In this document: in pieces, positions 7,107 to 14,338 of the stretch | Layout of the letters: every line of letters begins with the position of its first letter | Position numbering within the stretch: the first letter of the stretch is position 1 | Source of the DNA: DATGMP01 sp035293565 | GTDB lineage: Bacteria > Pseudomonadota > Alphaproteobacteria > BOG-932 > Roseiterribacteraceae | Assembly (NCBI GenBank): GCA_035293565.1 | Contig: DATGMP010000117.1 | Coordinates: forward strand, 1-27,671 | Direction of reading: 5' to 3' | Length of the DNA stretch: 27,671 nucleotides | Notes under the pieces: model-generated | Database searches by the model: none | Told to the model about the DNA's origin: nothing | What the model saw: the letters and a program-made list of their open reading frames with translations, nothing else | Position numbers and translations under genes: made by a program

Positions 7107-8099
7107 ATGACCGGGCCCTACCCGATCTCCGAAGACGAGTTTGCGGAAATCGACGAGGCGATTGCCTCGACGCCCAAGGGTCGAGCCTATCTCAGGCTTC
7201 GCGACAAGCGCGCGCGGGCAGTCGCCGATGCCGAATTCCGTGACTTCGCCAGCCGGCTGATCACCGACATCCGCGAGCAGCTCACCGAGGGCGTGAGCTC
7301 GGGCGGTCAGGTCTCGGTCCTCAGGCGCGAGCTTCTCGAAATGAGCCGGTGCATCCATCAGACTCGCCTGCAGATCGCCGAACTGCATCCCGCAGAATCC
7401 GGCAACAGCCGAATCATCGCCGCCACCAACGAGCTCGACGCGATCGTCTCGGCCTGCGAGCGCGCGACTTCCGATATTCTGAATGCGGCGGAGCGCATCA
7501 GCGAGATCGCGCACGAAGAGGCGCCGGGCCGCGACGCGGCGGCGCTGGCGATCGAGATCGATCGGCATGTGACCGAGATCCTGACGGCCTGCTCGTTCCA
7601 GGACATCACCGGGCAGCGGACGACCAAGGTCGTCAATACGCTGCGATATATCGAGATGCGGATCGATTCGATGATCCAGATCTGGGGCATCGACGGCGAC
7701 GCGCAGCCTGGGGCGCTGGCGGAGGACATCGTCGATCCACGAAACGACAGCCACTTGCTGAACGGCCCTGCCCTCGATGGCGGCGTTCGCCAGGAAGATG
7801 TCGACGCCTTCTTCGCCGGCGGCCCCCCGCCCGCCGAAGCCGCAAGCGCGGCTCCGGTCGCACCGATCCCCGATGCACCTGCCGCGGCCAAGCCGGTCGA
7901 GCCGGCGCCGAAGCCGGCCGCGCCCGCGGCACCTGTGCCGGCCACGGCACGCGCTCCCGAGGTCAAGCCAACCGCGTCGGCGGCGCCGCGCAAGCCTGCG
8001 CCGCGTCCTGCGCCGGAGAAGCCCAAGGCCAAGCCGGCCGCCGAGCTGCCCCCGTCCGCGGTGGCAAGCCAAGCCGATATCGACGCCCTCTTCGCCTGA
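7107..8099 (+). CDS. cheZ: CheZ-like protein phosphatase with FliM-type tail motifs
   Basis: 330 residues. Residues about 40-195 are a long helical hairpin with the CheZ catalytic motif CSFQDITGQRTTKVV (162-176). D166 and Q170 correspond to the acidic residue and the phosphatase glutamine of CheZ, which dephosphorylates CheY-P. Residues 237-320 are a Pro/Ala/Lys-rich linker. Two similar short motifs follow: RQEDVDAFFAGG (228-239) before the linker and SQADIDALFA (321-330) at the very end. These resemble the FliM N-terminal CheY-P-binding peptide (LSQxEIDALL) and occupy the role of CheZ's C-terminal CheY-binding helix. No chemotaxis or flagellar genes are adjacent, so it is an orphan. Overlapping long minus-strand frames are composition artefacts. 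Confidence 0.8.
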   Translation: MTGPYPISEDEFAEIDEAIASTPKGRAYLRLRDKRARAVADAEFRDFASRLITDIREQLTEGVSSGGQVSVLRRELLEMSRCIHQTRLQIAELHPAESGNSRIIAATNELDAIVSACERATSDILNAAERISEIAHEEAPGRDAAALAIEIDRHVTEILTACSFQDITGQRTTKVVNTLRYIEMRIDSMIQIWGIDGDAQPGALAEDIVDPRNDSHLLNGPALDGGVRQEDVDAFFAGGPPPAEAASAAPVAPIPDAPAAAKPVEPAPKPAAPAAPVPATARAPEVKPTASAAPRKPAPRPAPEKPKAKPAAELPPSAVASQADIDALFA

Positions 8100-8228
8100 T
8101 CCCGACGATCGGGCAACGGCCGCTTCAGCCATTACCTGGCTCGGCGGCCGGGCCATCCCTGCAGCGACTTGAGGCCACTGCCCAAAATCCGACTATAGTG
8201 CCTCCCTTGAGATTGCAGGGAGACGCCA

Positions 8229-8714
8229 ATGTCGTCGCCGAAAGACGGCTCCGAGAAGATCGATTATCGCGATGTCGACAACCTCCGGCGCTACGCGCGC
8301 GGCGAGTTCTCGGCCTGGAGCCGCGAGATCACCGTCACCCAGGAAATGATCGACGATTTCGCCGAGCTGTCAGGCGACCATTACTGGATCCACACCGACC
8401 CCGAGCTCGCCCGCGCCGAAAGCCCCTTCGGCACGACCGTCGCGCACGGGATGCTGGTCCAGGCGCTGTCGGCAAAGCTGGATCTCGAGATGCCGGTCGA
8501 GATCACGGGCTTCCGCAACATGGTCAATTACGGCTCCGACCGGCTGCGCTACCCGAGTCCCGTGCCCTCCGGAAGCCGCATTCATGGCCGTTGCCGCATC
8601 AAGGATGTCCGCAAAGCTCCGCTGGGGACGCTACTGACGCTCGAGATCAATATCCACGTTGTCGGCAACGAGCGGCCGAGCGTCACCAACGATATTCTGG
8701 TGCTGTATATGTGA
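8229..8714 (+). CDS. MaoC-family (R)-specific enoyl-CoA hydratase-like dehydratase
   Basis: 161 residues, the size of a single hot-dog domain. It has the hydratase-2 motif FAELSGDHYWIHTDPELA (44-61) with the catalytic pair D50 and H55, followed by SPFGTTVAHGMLV (65-77), the conserved substrate-loop segment of MaoC/PhaJ proteins. Such enzymes hydrate trans-2-enoyl-CoA to (R)-3-hydroxyacyl-CoA in the cytosol, linking beta-oxidation to PHA synthesis or acting in other CoA pathways. A ribosome site AGGGAGA lies at about 8217-8223. It is 129 bp after the cheZ-like gene and followed by a hairpin terminator, so it is probably a single-gene unit. Confidence 0.88.
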   Translation: MSSPKDGSEKIDYRDVDNLRRYARGEFSAWSREITVTQEMIDDFAELSGDHYWIHTDPELARAESPFGTTVAHGMLVQALSAKLDLEMPVEITGFRNMVNYGSDRLRYPSPVPSGSRIHGRCRIKDVRKAPLGTLLTLEINIHVVGNERPSVTNDILVLYM

Positions 8715-8728
8715 ATGGCGATGAGCGG

Positions 8729-8758
8729 GTCTCCGCCTTCGCGGAGACGGCAGCTTTT
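8729..8758 (+). terminator. Probable terminator after the MaoC gene
   Basis: A perfect 8-bp stem GTCTCCGC (8729-8736) / GCGGAGAC (8741-8748) with a CTTC tetraloop, 15 bp after the stop codon. A short T-run (8755-8758) follows after a 6-nt gap, which weakens it as an intrinsic terminator. Confidence 0.5.
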
Positions 8759-9059
8759 CTAATTCGCTGCGCTCTGGTCTGTTCGATTTTTTCCCCTGCA
8801 CTGCTGGAGATCGTCCCGCCTGGCTCGACGATGCACTCTGGCGCGCGATCCAGAACCTCCTTCAGGGGATGACGCCCCACCGAGTTAGGGATGGCCCGAC
8901 CGGCATCTATCCATGCGGGGACGACGGGCCGTGATCGCTGATCCAGCGCGCTTTCGATCCCAGCTTCGTCGCCCGCAGTCGACTTCTGGGGTGGAGTGCG
9001 GTTATTAGTGACACCTTAAGCGTGTACTCAGCACTCCATTTCCCAACAGGTGAGCCCGC
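8759..9059. other. Intergenic stretch without recognisable gene
   Basis: About 300 bp between the MaoC terminator and the methyltransferase start. Small frames on both strands look random (Arg/Pro/Ser-rich). No promoter could be fixed with confidence, although expression of the next gene must start here. Confidence 0.4.
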
Positions 9060-10187
9060 ATGTTGCAGAGGCTGATGCGCCTAGGCGCCGCGTCGTCAAC
9101 GGCGACGCGAGAGGGTCGTGGTCCGGAGTACGACGTCGACGCTGTCATTACCGCCTTGTACCGAGCCGCCTTGGAGCGCGAGCCCGACGCCGCCGGGTTC
9201 GCCGCGAAGAAACGCTGGCTAAGGAAGGGCGGAACACTCGACAGGTTGGTCCAGGAGATTCTCGATTCAGGAGAGTTTCGGGCGAAGGTGCTCGCGAAGC
9301 TCATTCCGTCGTCGACGCTCCCCGATCTCAGACTCATCTCGCCTGAAAACTATCGATCCGAAACCACCGCATACGGCGAGACGATGACCGTCTTCGTGGC
9401 TGAGACCGATGCCGATTTCGATCGCATGGAGGGCCTCATCGCGCAACATCGGTACTACGACGTGCCGGGGGTGTGGGGCACTCAGATCGACCGCGACAAG
9501 AAGATCACCGCCGCTATCGCGCGCGGCCTCGGCGCACGAACATGCCTGGAGCTTGGCTGCTTCACGGGACCGGTCCTAAGCCTTCTCGCCACGGCGGGGC
9601 TCGCGGTGACCGGACTCGACGCCAGTCACCTCGCCTTTGCGCTTGCCTATCCCGAGATACGAGACCGCATGGTATTCGGCGATCTGCTGTCGGCGCATCT
9701 CACCGGGCCGTACGACCTGATCCTGGCAATGGATATTCTTGAACATCTGAACCCGGCCAAGCTTGGCGCTTATGTCGACCGGATCGTCGGCTTGCTCGCC
9801 GAGGACGGGTACCTCTATCTCAATTCGCCCATGTTCGGCGAAGATGACGTGTTTGGCACGCCGTTCCCCGCCTATATCGCGGAGTGGCAGTCGGTCGGAG
9901 ACGAATCCTATTGGCGGCATCTCGATTGCGACGCGCGCGGCTGGCCGAAACATGGTCACCTGGTCTGGGCGAGCCCCACCTGGTGGGAAGAGCTATTCCG
10001 CGCTAGAGGACTGGTGCGCGACCGAGTTGTCGAGCGCGCCATCCATCGACGGCTCGAGAGCTTCTTCGCCGAGAATCCCGGGCGCCGCAGCCTGTTCGTG
10101 CTCCATAGGGAGGGCAATCGCAGAGCTTCGGGGAAAGTGGCAGACCGCGTAGTTGCGGTAATCGACGCGATCGACGAAGCTGTTTGA
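9060..10187 (+). CDS. DUF4214 - SAM-dependent methyltransferase fusion
   Basis: 375 residues. Residues 25-78 (VDAVITALYRAALEREPDAA, then GGTLDRLVQEILDSGEFR) match DUF4214, a helical module found on secreted or surface glycan-related proteins and on glycosyltransferases. Residues about 155-275 are a class I methyltransferase: motif I CLELGCFTGP (161-170), acidic D186 in VTGLDAS for the SAM ribose, and DLILAMDILEHL (218-229) as motif IV-like. The C-terminal part is Trp-rich and unassigned. Combinations of this kind occur in polysaccharide and O-antigen modification. The acceptor is unknown and no glycan genes are adjacent. The ribosome site is weak (GGTGAG at about 9049-9054). Confidence 0.8.
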   Translation: MLQRLMRLGAASSTATREGRGPEYDVDAVITALYRAALEREPDAAGFAAKKRWLRKGGTLDRLVQEILDSGEFRAKVLAKLIPSSTLPDLRLISPENYRSETTAYGETMTVFVAETDADFDRMEGLIAQHRYYDVPGVWGTQIDRDKKITAAIARGLGARTCLELGCFTGPVLSLLATAGLAVTGLDASHLAFALAYPEIRDRMVFGDLLSAHLTGPYDLILAMDILEHLNPAKLGAYVDRIVGLLAEDGYLYLNSPMFGEDDVFGTPFPAYIAEWQSVGDESYWRHLDCDARGWPKHGHLVWASPTWWEELFRARGLVRDRVVERAIHRRLESFFAENPGRRSLFVLHREGNRRASGKVADRVVAVIDAIDEAV

Positions 10188-10245
10188 GCGGGCGTTGGTC
10201 CGTATCAATCCACCGCCCGTCGTTTCCGGCCATGATGCCCTCGCA

Positions 10246-10402
10246 TCAGAGCGCGGCGATCTCGCGCCGCGCAACGATGAACGCCTTCATGGACTGGACC
10301 AGGTCGAACGATTCGGCCGGCCGGTGCTCATGACCTGCTCGAGGTCTTGTCGAGGATCATCGCGATCATGTTCATGACTTCGGCCCGAATCCTCAGGATT
10401 TC
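10246..10402 (-). pseudogene. Possible decayed coding remnant
   Basis: On the minus strand, two protein-like pieces in different frames lie back to back: EILRIRAEVMNMIAMILDKT (from about 10402) and RPAESFDLVQSMKAFIVARR-EIAAL ending TGA at 10246-10248. At least one frameshift separates them and no start codon or ribosome site is apparent. The family is not recognised. The alternative is that this is simply noncoding sequence. Confidence 0.3.
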
Positions 10403-10449
10403 AGGCGGTTATCCGGGGCCCAAGCTCTGGCTGGGGGAGGGTTTGGGCT

Positions 10450-10523
10450 TGGCTGGGGGACGTGGATTCGAACCACGATAAACGGAGTCAGAGTCCGTTG
10501 TCCTACCGTTAGACGATCCCCCA
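10450..10523 (-). tRNA. tRNA-Gln (anticodon CTG)
   Basis: On the minus strand the acceptor stem TGGGGGA (complement of 10517-10523) pairs with TCCCCCA (complement of 10454-10460), then discriminator G and encoded CCA (complement of 10450-10452). The anticodon arm ACGGA-CTCTGAC-TCCGT has anticodon CTG, decoding CAG. The T-arm CGTGGTTCGAATCCACG is intact. Together with the TTG isoacceptor this window holds two tRNA-Gln genes 3.7 kb apart on opposite strands. Confidence 0.95.
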
Positions 10524-10663
10524 ACTGGGATCCGGGCGCCCTGCTGGTCGCGACGGGTCGCCCTGTTAGCATGCTCCACCCGATTTGGGTAGCCCAGGGT
10601 TAATGTCGCGCTAAGGCCGGCGTCGCGCTTCACGCAACGCCTGCGAGGGGCCAAGATGGGCGC

Positions 10664-11410
10664 ATGGCAGAAAGATCGAAACGAGAGAGCCGCGGCAAAT
10701 CCCGCGCCGGGCGCGTGGCCCCGGCGACAAGGCAATTGGCGGTGCGCGTGAAGACCGCGAAGAAGCGGGATCTCGCTTCCACGCTCTGGCTCGAGCGCCA
10801 ATTGAACGACCCCTACGTCGCCGAGGCCAAGCGCTTGGGCTATCGCAGCCGCGCCGCTTTCAAGCTCGCCCAGCTGGACGAGAAATACCGGCTCATCCGG
10901 CCCGGCATGCGGATCGTGGATCTGGGCGCAGCGCCCGGCGGCTGGACTCAGATCGCGGTCGAGCGCGCTCGCCCTTCCGCCGCGGCCGGGCGGATCGTCG
11001 CGCTCGACATTCTGCCGATGGACGAGGTCGCGCCTGCCATCGTGCTGCATCTCGATTTCCTGGCCGCCGACGCGCCCAAGCGCCTCGTCGAGGCCCTCGG
11101 CGGGCCAGCCGATCTGGTGATGAGCGACATGGCCGCGCCGACCACCGGCCATCGCGAAACCGATCATATCCGGATCATCGCGCTGGCGGAGGCCGCCTAC
11201 GACTTCGCTGCCGAAGTGCTGGCGCCGAAGGGCGCGTTCGTCGCGAAAGTGTTTCAAGGCGGTTCGGAGCGCGAGCTTCTCGCCCGGCTGAAGCGCGATT
11301 TCGAAACCGTGCGTCACGCCAAGCCGCCGGCCAGCCGGGCGGAATCATCCGAGGTCTATGTCGTGGCTCAGGGCTTCCGCGGCGTCAGGCACGAGGCGGA
11401 GCGAAGCTGA
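10664..11410 (+). CDS. rlmE: 23S rRNA (uridine-2552-2'-O)-methyltransferase RlmE/FtsJ
   Basis: 248 residues; E. coli RlmE is about 209, and the extra length is a basic N-terminal tail (residues 1-37) typical of alphaproteobacterial forms. The Rossmann core has the SAM motif VDLGAAPGGWTQIA (85-98). The K-D-K-E tetrad of 2'-O-methyltransferases is visible: K67 (SRAAFKLAQLD), D155 (SDMAAPTTGH), K195 (FVAKVFQGG) and E230 (SSEVYVVAQGFR). The enzyme methylates U2552 in the 23S A-loop, a late step in 50S assembly. Its 3' end overlaps the convergent cdd gene by 26 bp. Confidence 0.95.
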   Translation: MAERSKRESRGKSRAGRVAPATRQLAVRVKTAKKRDLASTLWLERQLNDPYVAEAKRLGYRSRAAFKLAQLDEKYRLIRPGMRIVDLGAAPGGWTQIAVERARPSAAAGRIVALDILPMDEVAPAIVLHLDFLAADAPKRLVEALGGPADLVMSDMAAPTTGHRETDHIRIIALAEAAYDFAAEVLAPKGAFVAKVFQGGSERELLARLKRDFETVRHAKPPASRAESSEVYVVAQGFRGVRHEAERS

Positions 11411-11846
11411 AGGCGCCGGGCAGCAGCGCTTCCGCGGCAATCTCCGCCACGCCGCTGCCGGAATGAAAGATCACGCGGGACTTCGGTCCAAATTCGAGAA
11501 TGGCTTGCCGGCATGCCCCGCAAGGCGCGCAGGCGATCGGCTCGCCGGTCGGATCGAGCGCGGCGATTGCAACTGTCGCCAGACGCATCGACGGACCCTC
11601 CGCCATCACGGCGGCCGCGATCGCGTTGCGCTCGGCACAAATGCCGACCGGAAAGGACGCGTTCTCGACATTGCAGCCGGACGCGACCGTGCCGGCTTCC
11701 GTCAGCACGACGGCCCCCACGCGAAAGGCCGAATAGGGCGCGTAGGCGTGCCGCGCCGCCTCGACTGCCCGATCCAGGAGATCGCCGGGCTTCGGATACG
11801 ACACGGCCGGCGGCTCTTTCGAGCCGGCCGGCCGCCTCTTGCTCAA
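11385..11846 (-). CDS. cdd: Cytidine deaminase
   Basis: 153 residues. It has the zinc-dependent deaminase motifs GICAERNAI (68-76; C70 as ligand, E72 as proton shuttle) and PCGACRQ (108-114; C109 and C112 as ligands), plus VGAVVLTEAGTVASGCNVEN (43-62) for substrate binding. It deaminates cytidine and deoxycytidine to uridine and deoxyuridine in pyrimidine salvage. The start is a TTG at 11844-11846 with AGAGG 6 nt upstream; no ATG or GTG exists before the conserved core, so the TTG start is credible. It lies 15 bp behind the RRM gene on the same strand and is probably co-transcribed with it. Its 3' end overlaps rlmE. Confidence 0.93.
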   Translation of the reverse strand: MSKRRPAGSKEPPAVSYPKPGDLLDRAVEAARHAYAPYSAFRVGAVVLTEAGTVASGCNVENASFPVGICAERNAIAAAVMAEGPSMRLATVAIAALDPTGEPIACAPCGACRQAILEFGPKSRVIFHSGSGVAEIAAEALLPGAFSFAPPRA

Positions 11847-11861
11847 ATTATGCCTCTGAGC

Positions 11862-12257
11862 TTACCAGCGACCGCCGCCGCCGCCGAAATCCCGGCCGCC
11901 ACCGCCGCGACCACCGAAATCGTCGCCGCCGCCACGACCACCGCCGAAGCCGCCGCCGCCACCACGGCCGCCGCCAAAGCCGCCGCGGCCACCGCCGCCG
12001 CCGCCCTCACGCCGATCCTCGGCTTCGCGGACGACGAGCGGGCGCCCGCCGACATTCTTGCCGTTGAGCTCGCGAATTGCAGCCTCTCCAGCGGTGCGGT
12101 TGTCGTATTCGACGAAGCCGAAGCCGCGGCTCCGCCCCGTCTCGCGCTCCGTGATCACCTTTGCGGACAGCACGTTGCCATGCTCCCCGAAAATTTGGCC
12201 CAGCTCTTCCGAGGTCATCGAAAAAGCCAGGTTACCCACATAGAGCTTCTGAGCCAT
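11862..12257 (-). CDS. RRM RNA-binding protein with glycine-rich tail
   Basis: 131 residues from the ATG at 12257. AGGA lies 7-8 nt upstream, while the in-frame GTG at 12263 abuts that site and is unlikely to be the start. Residues 4-78 are one RNA-recognition motif with RNP2 LYVGNL (5-10) and RNP1 RGFGFVEY (44-51), carrying the aromatic RNA-stacking residues. Residues about 85-131 are almost only Gly/Arg/Asp/Phe repeats (RGG-like), disordered, probably aiding RNA binding or condensation. Bacterial RRM-RGG proteins like this are often cold-induced. The long leader upstream could support post-transcriptional control, though no motif proves it. Confidence 0.92.
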   Translation of the reverse strand: MAQKLYVGNLAFSMTSEELGQIFGEHGNVLSAKVITERETGRSRGFGFVEYDNRTAGEAAIRELNGKNVGGRPLVVREAEDRREGGGGGGRGGFGGGRGGGGGFGGGRGGGDDFGGRGGGGRDFGGGGGRW

Positions 12258-12690
12258 AAACACTTCCTTTCGTTATGAATGTCGCTCGCTGGGTTGGCGC
12301 AACGATTCAATTCGCCCGCTCGCGCGCGTTACCGCTGGCGGGTTGCTGGCTGGAATGACATTGGTGGCGCGGAGAGCCCAGAAGGCCAAAGTCCGGGTTT
12401 CCGGAGCTTTTTGATTCTGGGCGTGAAAGACCGACAAGAAGCCAAACTCGCTAGCAAAAGAACGTTGTGGCGCGATCACGAATTCGGCGCAGAGCCCAAG
12501 CAATCGACGCGGGACATATAGGGTAGGGCAGACGGGAAGTCCAGCCACTTTGGGCGGTGTAACCCGGATTTCGTATCGGCGCCCGTGCACGCGGTGGAGG
12601 CGTGCGCGCCTCCTCGCCTGCTACTTGCGGTCGGCTTCACATGCCGGCCGCGGGGTGTATAGTGCGCGACTTTCTGACTGGAGCGATTCG
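12258..12690. other. Divergent intergenic region between RRM gene and guaB
   Basis: 433 bp with no convincing gene; a plus-strand frame entering guaB from 12550 is just an N-terminal extension of that frame. It must hold the minus-strand promoter and leader of the RRM gene and the guaB promoter. A locally less GC-rich stretch lies at about 12,400-12,530. No riboswitch structure was recognised. Confidence 0.5.
12636..12663 (+). promoter_or_regulatory. Candidate sigma-70 promoter of guaB
   Basis: TTCACA (12636-12641), a 16-bp spacer, then TATAGT (12658-12663), about 28 bp before the guaB ATG and just ahead of the ribosome site GGAG (12680-12683). The -10 is good, the -35 partial. Confidence 0.45.
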
Positions 12691-14181
12691 ATGCGCGACG
12701 GCGTGGCGATCAGGGACGCGTTCACCTTCGACGACGTCCTCCTGGTGCCCGGCCGGTCCGCCGTCCTTCCCGCCGACGCCCAGACCCAGACCCGTTTCAG
12801 CCGCACGATCGAGCTCGGCATCCCTCTGGTCTCGGCGGCGATGGACACCGTCACCGAGAGCGCGCTCGCCATCGCGCTCGCCCAGGCTGGCGGAATGGGC
12901 GTGATCCACCGCAACCTGTCGATCGAGCGCCAGGCCGACGAGGTCCGCCGGGTGAAGCGGTTCGAATCCGGCATCGTCATCAATCCGATCACCATCGCCC
13001 CCAGCGCGCGCCTGGCCGAGGCGCTGAAGCTGATGTCCGACTTCAGCATTTCCGGCATTCCGGTGGTCGAGCCGACCACCGATGGCGGCCGCAACGGCAA
13101 GCTGGTCGGCATCCTGACCCACCGCGACGTGCGCTTCGCCTCCGACCCGAACCAGCCGGTGTCGGAGCTGATGACCCGCGAGAATCTGGTCACGGTGAAG
13201 GAAAGCGTCGACAAGGACGAGGCCAAGCGCCTGCTCCACCATCACCGCATCGAGAAGCTTCTGGTGGTCGACGACAGTTTCCGCTGCACGGGCCTCATCA
13301 CCGTCAAGGACATAGAGAAGGCCGAGCTCCACCCCAACGCCTGCAAGGACGATAAGGGCCGGCTCAGAGCCGCGGCTGCCGTCGGCACGGGAGCCGCCGC
13401 CGTCGATCGCGCCCGCGCGCTGATCGACGCCGAGGCGGACGTGGTGGTCGTCGATACCGCGCACGGCCATTCCGAGGGCGTGCTGAAGACGGTGGAGGCG
13501 GTGCGCCACCTCTCCAACGCGGTTCAGATCGTCGCCGGCAACATCGCGACCGGCGATGGCGCCCGCGCGTTGATCGACGCCGGCGCGGACGGCATCAAGG
13601 TCGGCATAGGCCCGGGCTCGATCTGCACGACGCGCATCGTCGCCGGCGTGGGCGTGCCGCAGCTCACCGCCATCATGGAAGCCGCCGAGGTCTGCCGCGC
13701 CGCGGGCGTGCCGGTCGTGGCCGACGGCGGAATCAAATATTCGGGCGACCTGGCCAAGGCGATCGCCGCCGGCGCCGACTGCGCGATGCTGGGATCGCTG
13801 TTCGCCGGCACCGACGAGGCGCCGGGCGAGGTCGTTCTCTTCCAAGGCCGCTCCTACAAGAGCTATCGCGGCATGGGATCGTTGGGCGCGATGGCGCGCG
13901 GCTCGGCCGACCGCTACTTCCAGGCCGAAGTCCGCGATTCCCTGAAGCTGGTGCCCGAGGGCGTCGAGGGCCGCGTTCCGTATCGCGGCCCGGTCGGCCA
14001 GGTGATCCACCAGCTCGTCGGCGGGTTGAAGGCGGCGATGGGCTATACCGGCAACCTGACGATCGCCGATCTGCAGGCCAACGCCAAATTCGTGCGCATC
14101 ACCAACGCCGGCCTCCGCGAGAGCCACGTGCACGACATCCAGATCACGCAAGAGACGCCCAACTACCGTTTCGACGATTAG
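12691..14181 (+). CDS. guaB: Inosine-5'-monophosphate dehydrogenase
   Basis: 496 residues from the ATG at 12691 (MRDGVAIRDAFTFDDVLLVP), which has GGAG 7 nt upstream. A longer frame from 12550 would add an Arg-rich, unconserved stretch that also covers the promoter. The TIM barrel has the catalytic loop GIGPGSICTTRIVAGVG (305-321) with nucleophile C312 and the IMP-binding DGG (around residue 349). A Bateman module of two CBS domains is inserted at about 95-215 (MSDFSISGIPVVE, LMTRENLVTVKES), the ATP/GTP-sensing regulatory part. It oxidises IMP to XMP with NAD+, the first committed step to GMP; guaA 2.2 kb downstream does the second step. Confidence 0.97.
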   Translation: MRDGVAIRDAFTFDDVLLVPGRSAVLPADAQTQTRFSRTIELGIPLVSAAMDTVTESALAIALAQAGGMGVIHRNLSIERQADEVRRVKRFESGIVINPITIAPSARLAEALKLMSDFSISGIPVVEPTTDGGRNGKLVGILTHRDVRFASDPNQPVSELMTRENLVTVKESVDKDEAKRLLHHHRIEKLLVVDDSFRCTGLITVKDIEKAELHPNACKDDKGRLRAAAAVGTGAAAVDRARALIDAEADVVVVDTAHGHSEGVLKTVEAVRHLSNAVQIVAGNIATGDGARALIDAGADGIKVGIGPGSICTTRIVAGVGVPQLTAIMEAAEVCRAAGVPVVADGGIKYSGDLAKAIAAGADCAMLGSLFAGTDEAPGEVVLFQGRSYKSYRGMGSLGAMARGSADRYFQAEVRDSLKLVPEGVEGRVPYRGPVGQVIHQLVGGLKAAMGYTGNLTIADLQANAKFVRITNAGLRESHVHDIQITQETPNYRFDD

Positions 14182-14200
14182 TCCAGGAGCGCCATCTCTC

Positions 14201-14318
14201 ATCGTCATTCCCGCGAGCGGGAATCCGGGCCTTTACGCGGCAGCGCGGATAAGAATGGATTTATGTCGCCGCGTCCGCGGCTCTAGGTCCGGTTTCCCGC
14301 CTTCGCGGGAATGACGAT
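14201..14318. repeat. Intergenic inverted-repeat element (dispersed genomic-repeat type)
   Basis: It begins ATCGTCATTCCCGCGAGCGG (14201-14220) and ends with the complementary TTCGCGGGAATGACGAT (14302-14318). The outer arms are about 16 bp, enclosing smaller palindromes. The CGTCATTCCCGCG...CGCGGGAATGACG pattern is the hallmark of highly repeated intergenic elements in many alpha- and betaproteobacteria. It fills most of the 157-bp gap between guaB and the methyltransferase gene and probably also forms the hairpin ending guaB transcripts. Confidence 0.7.
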
Positions 14319-14338
14319 CCAAAATTCTGTGAGTTGAT

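Noticed and set aside
7054..7110. 18-codon ORF overlapping the cheZ-like start as ATGA
   Set aside because: It resembles a coupled leader, but no convincing ribosome site precedes it and the overlap can occur by chance.
6984..8156. 390-codon minus-strand ORF opposite the cheZ-like gene
   Set aside because: Arg/Gly/Leu-rich composition typical of an antisense frame in GC-rich DNA. The plus strand carries a recognisable CheZ motif.
11880..12000. Trinucleotide-rich repeats of CCGCCA/CCGCCG type
   Set aside because: These are codons of the RRM protein's glycine-rich tail, not an independent repeat element.
12637..14208. 523-codon minus-strand ORF opposite guaB
   Set aside because: An antisense shadow of an unmistakable IMP dehydrogenase gene, rich in His/Asp/Arg/Gly without domain features.
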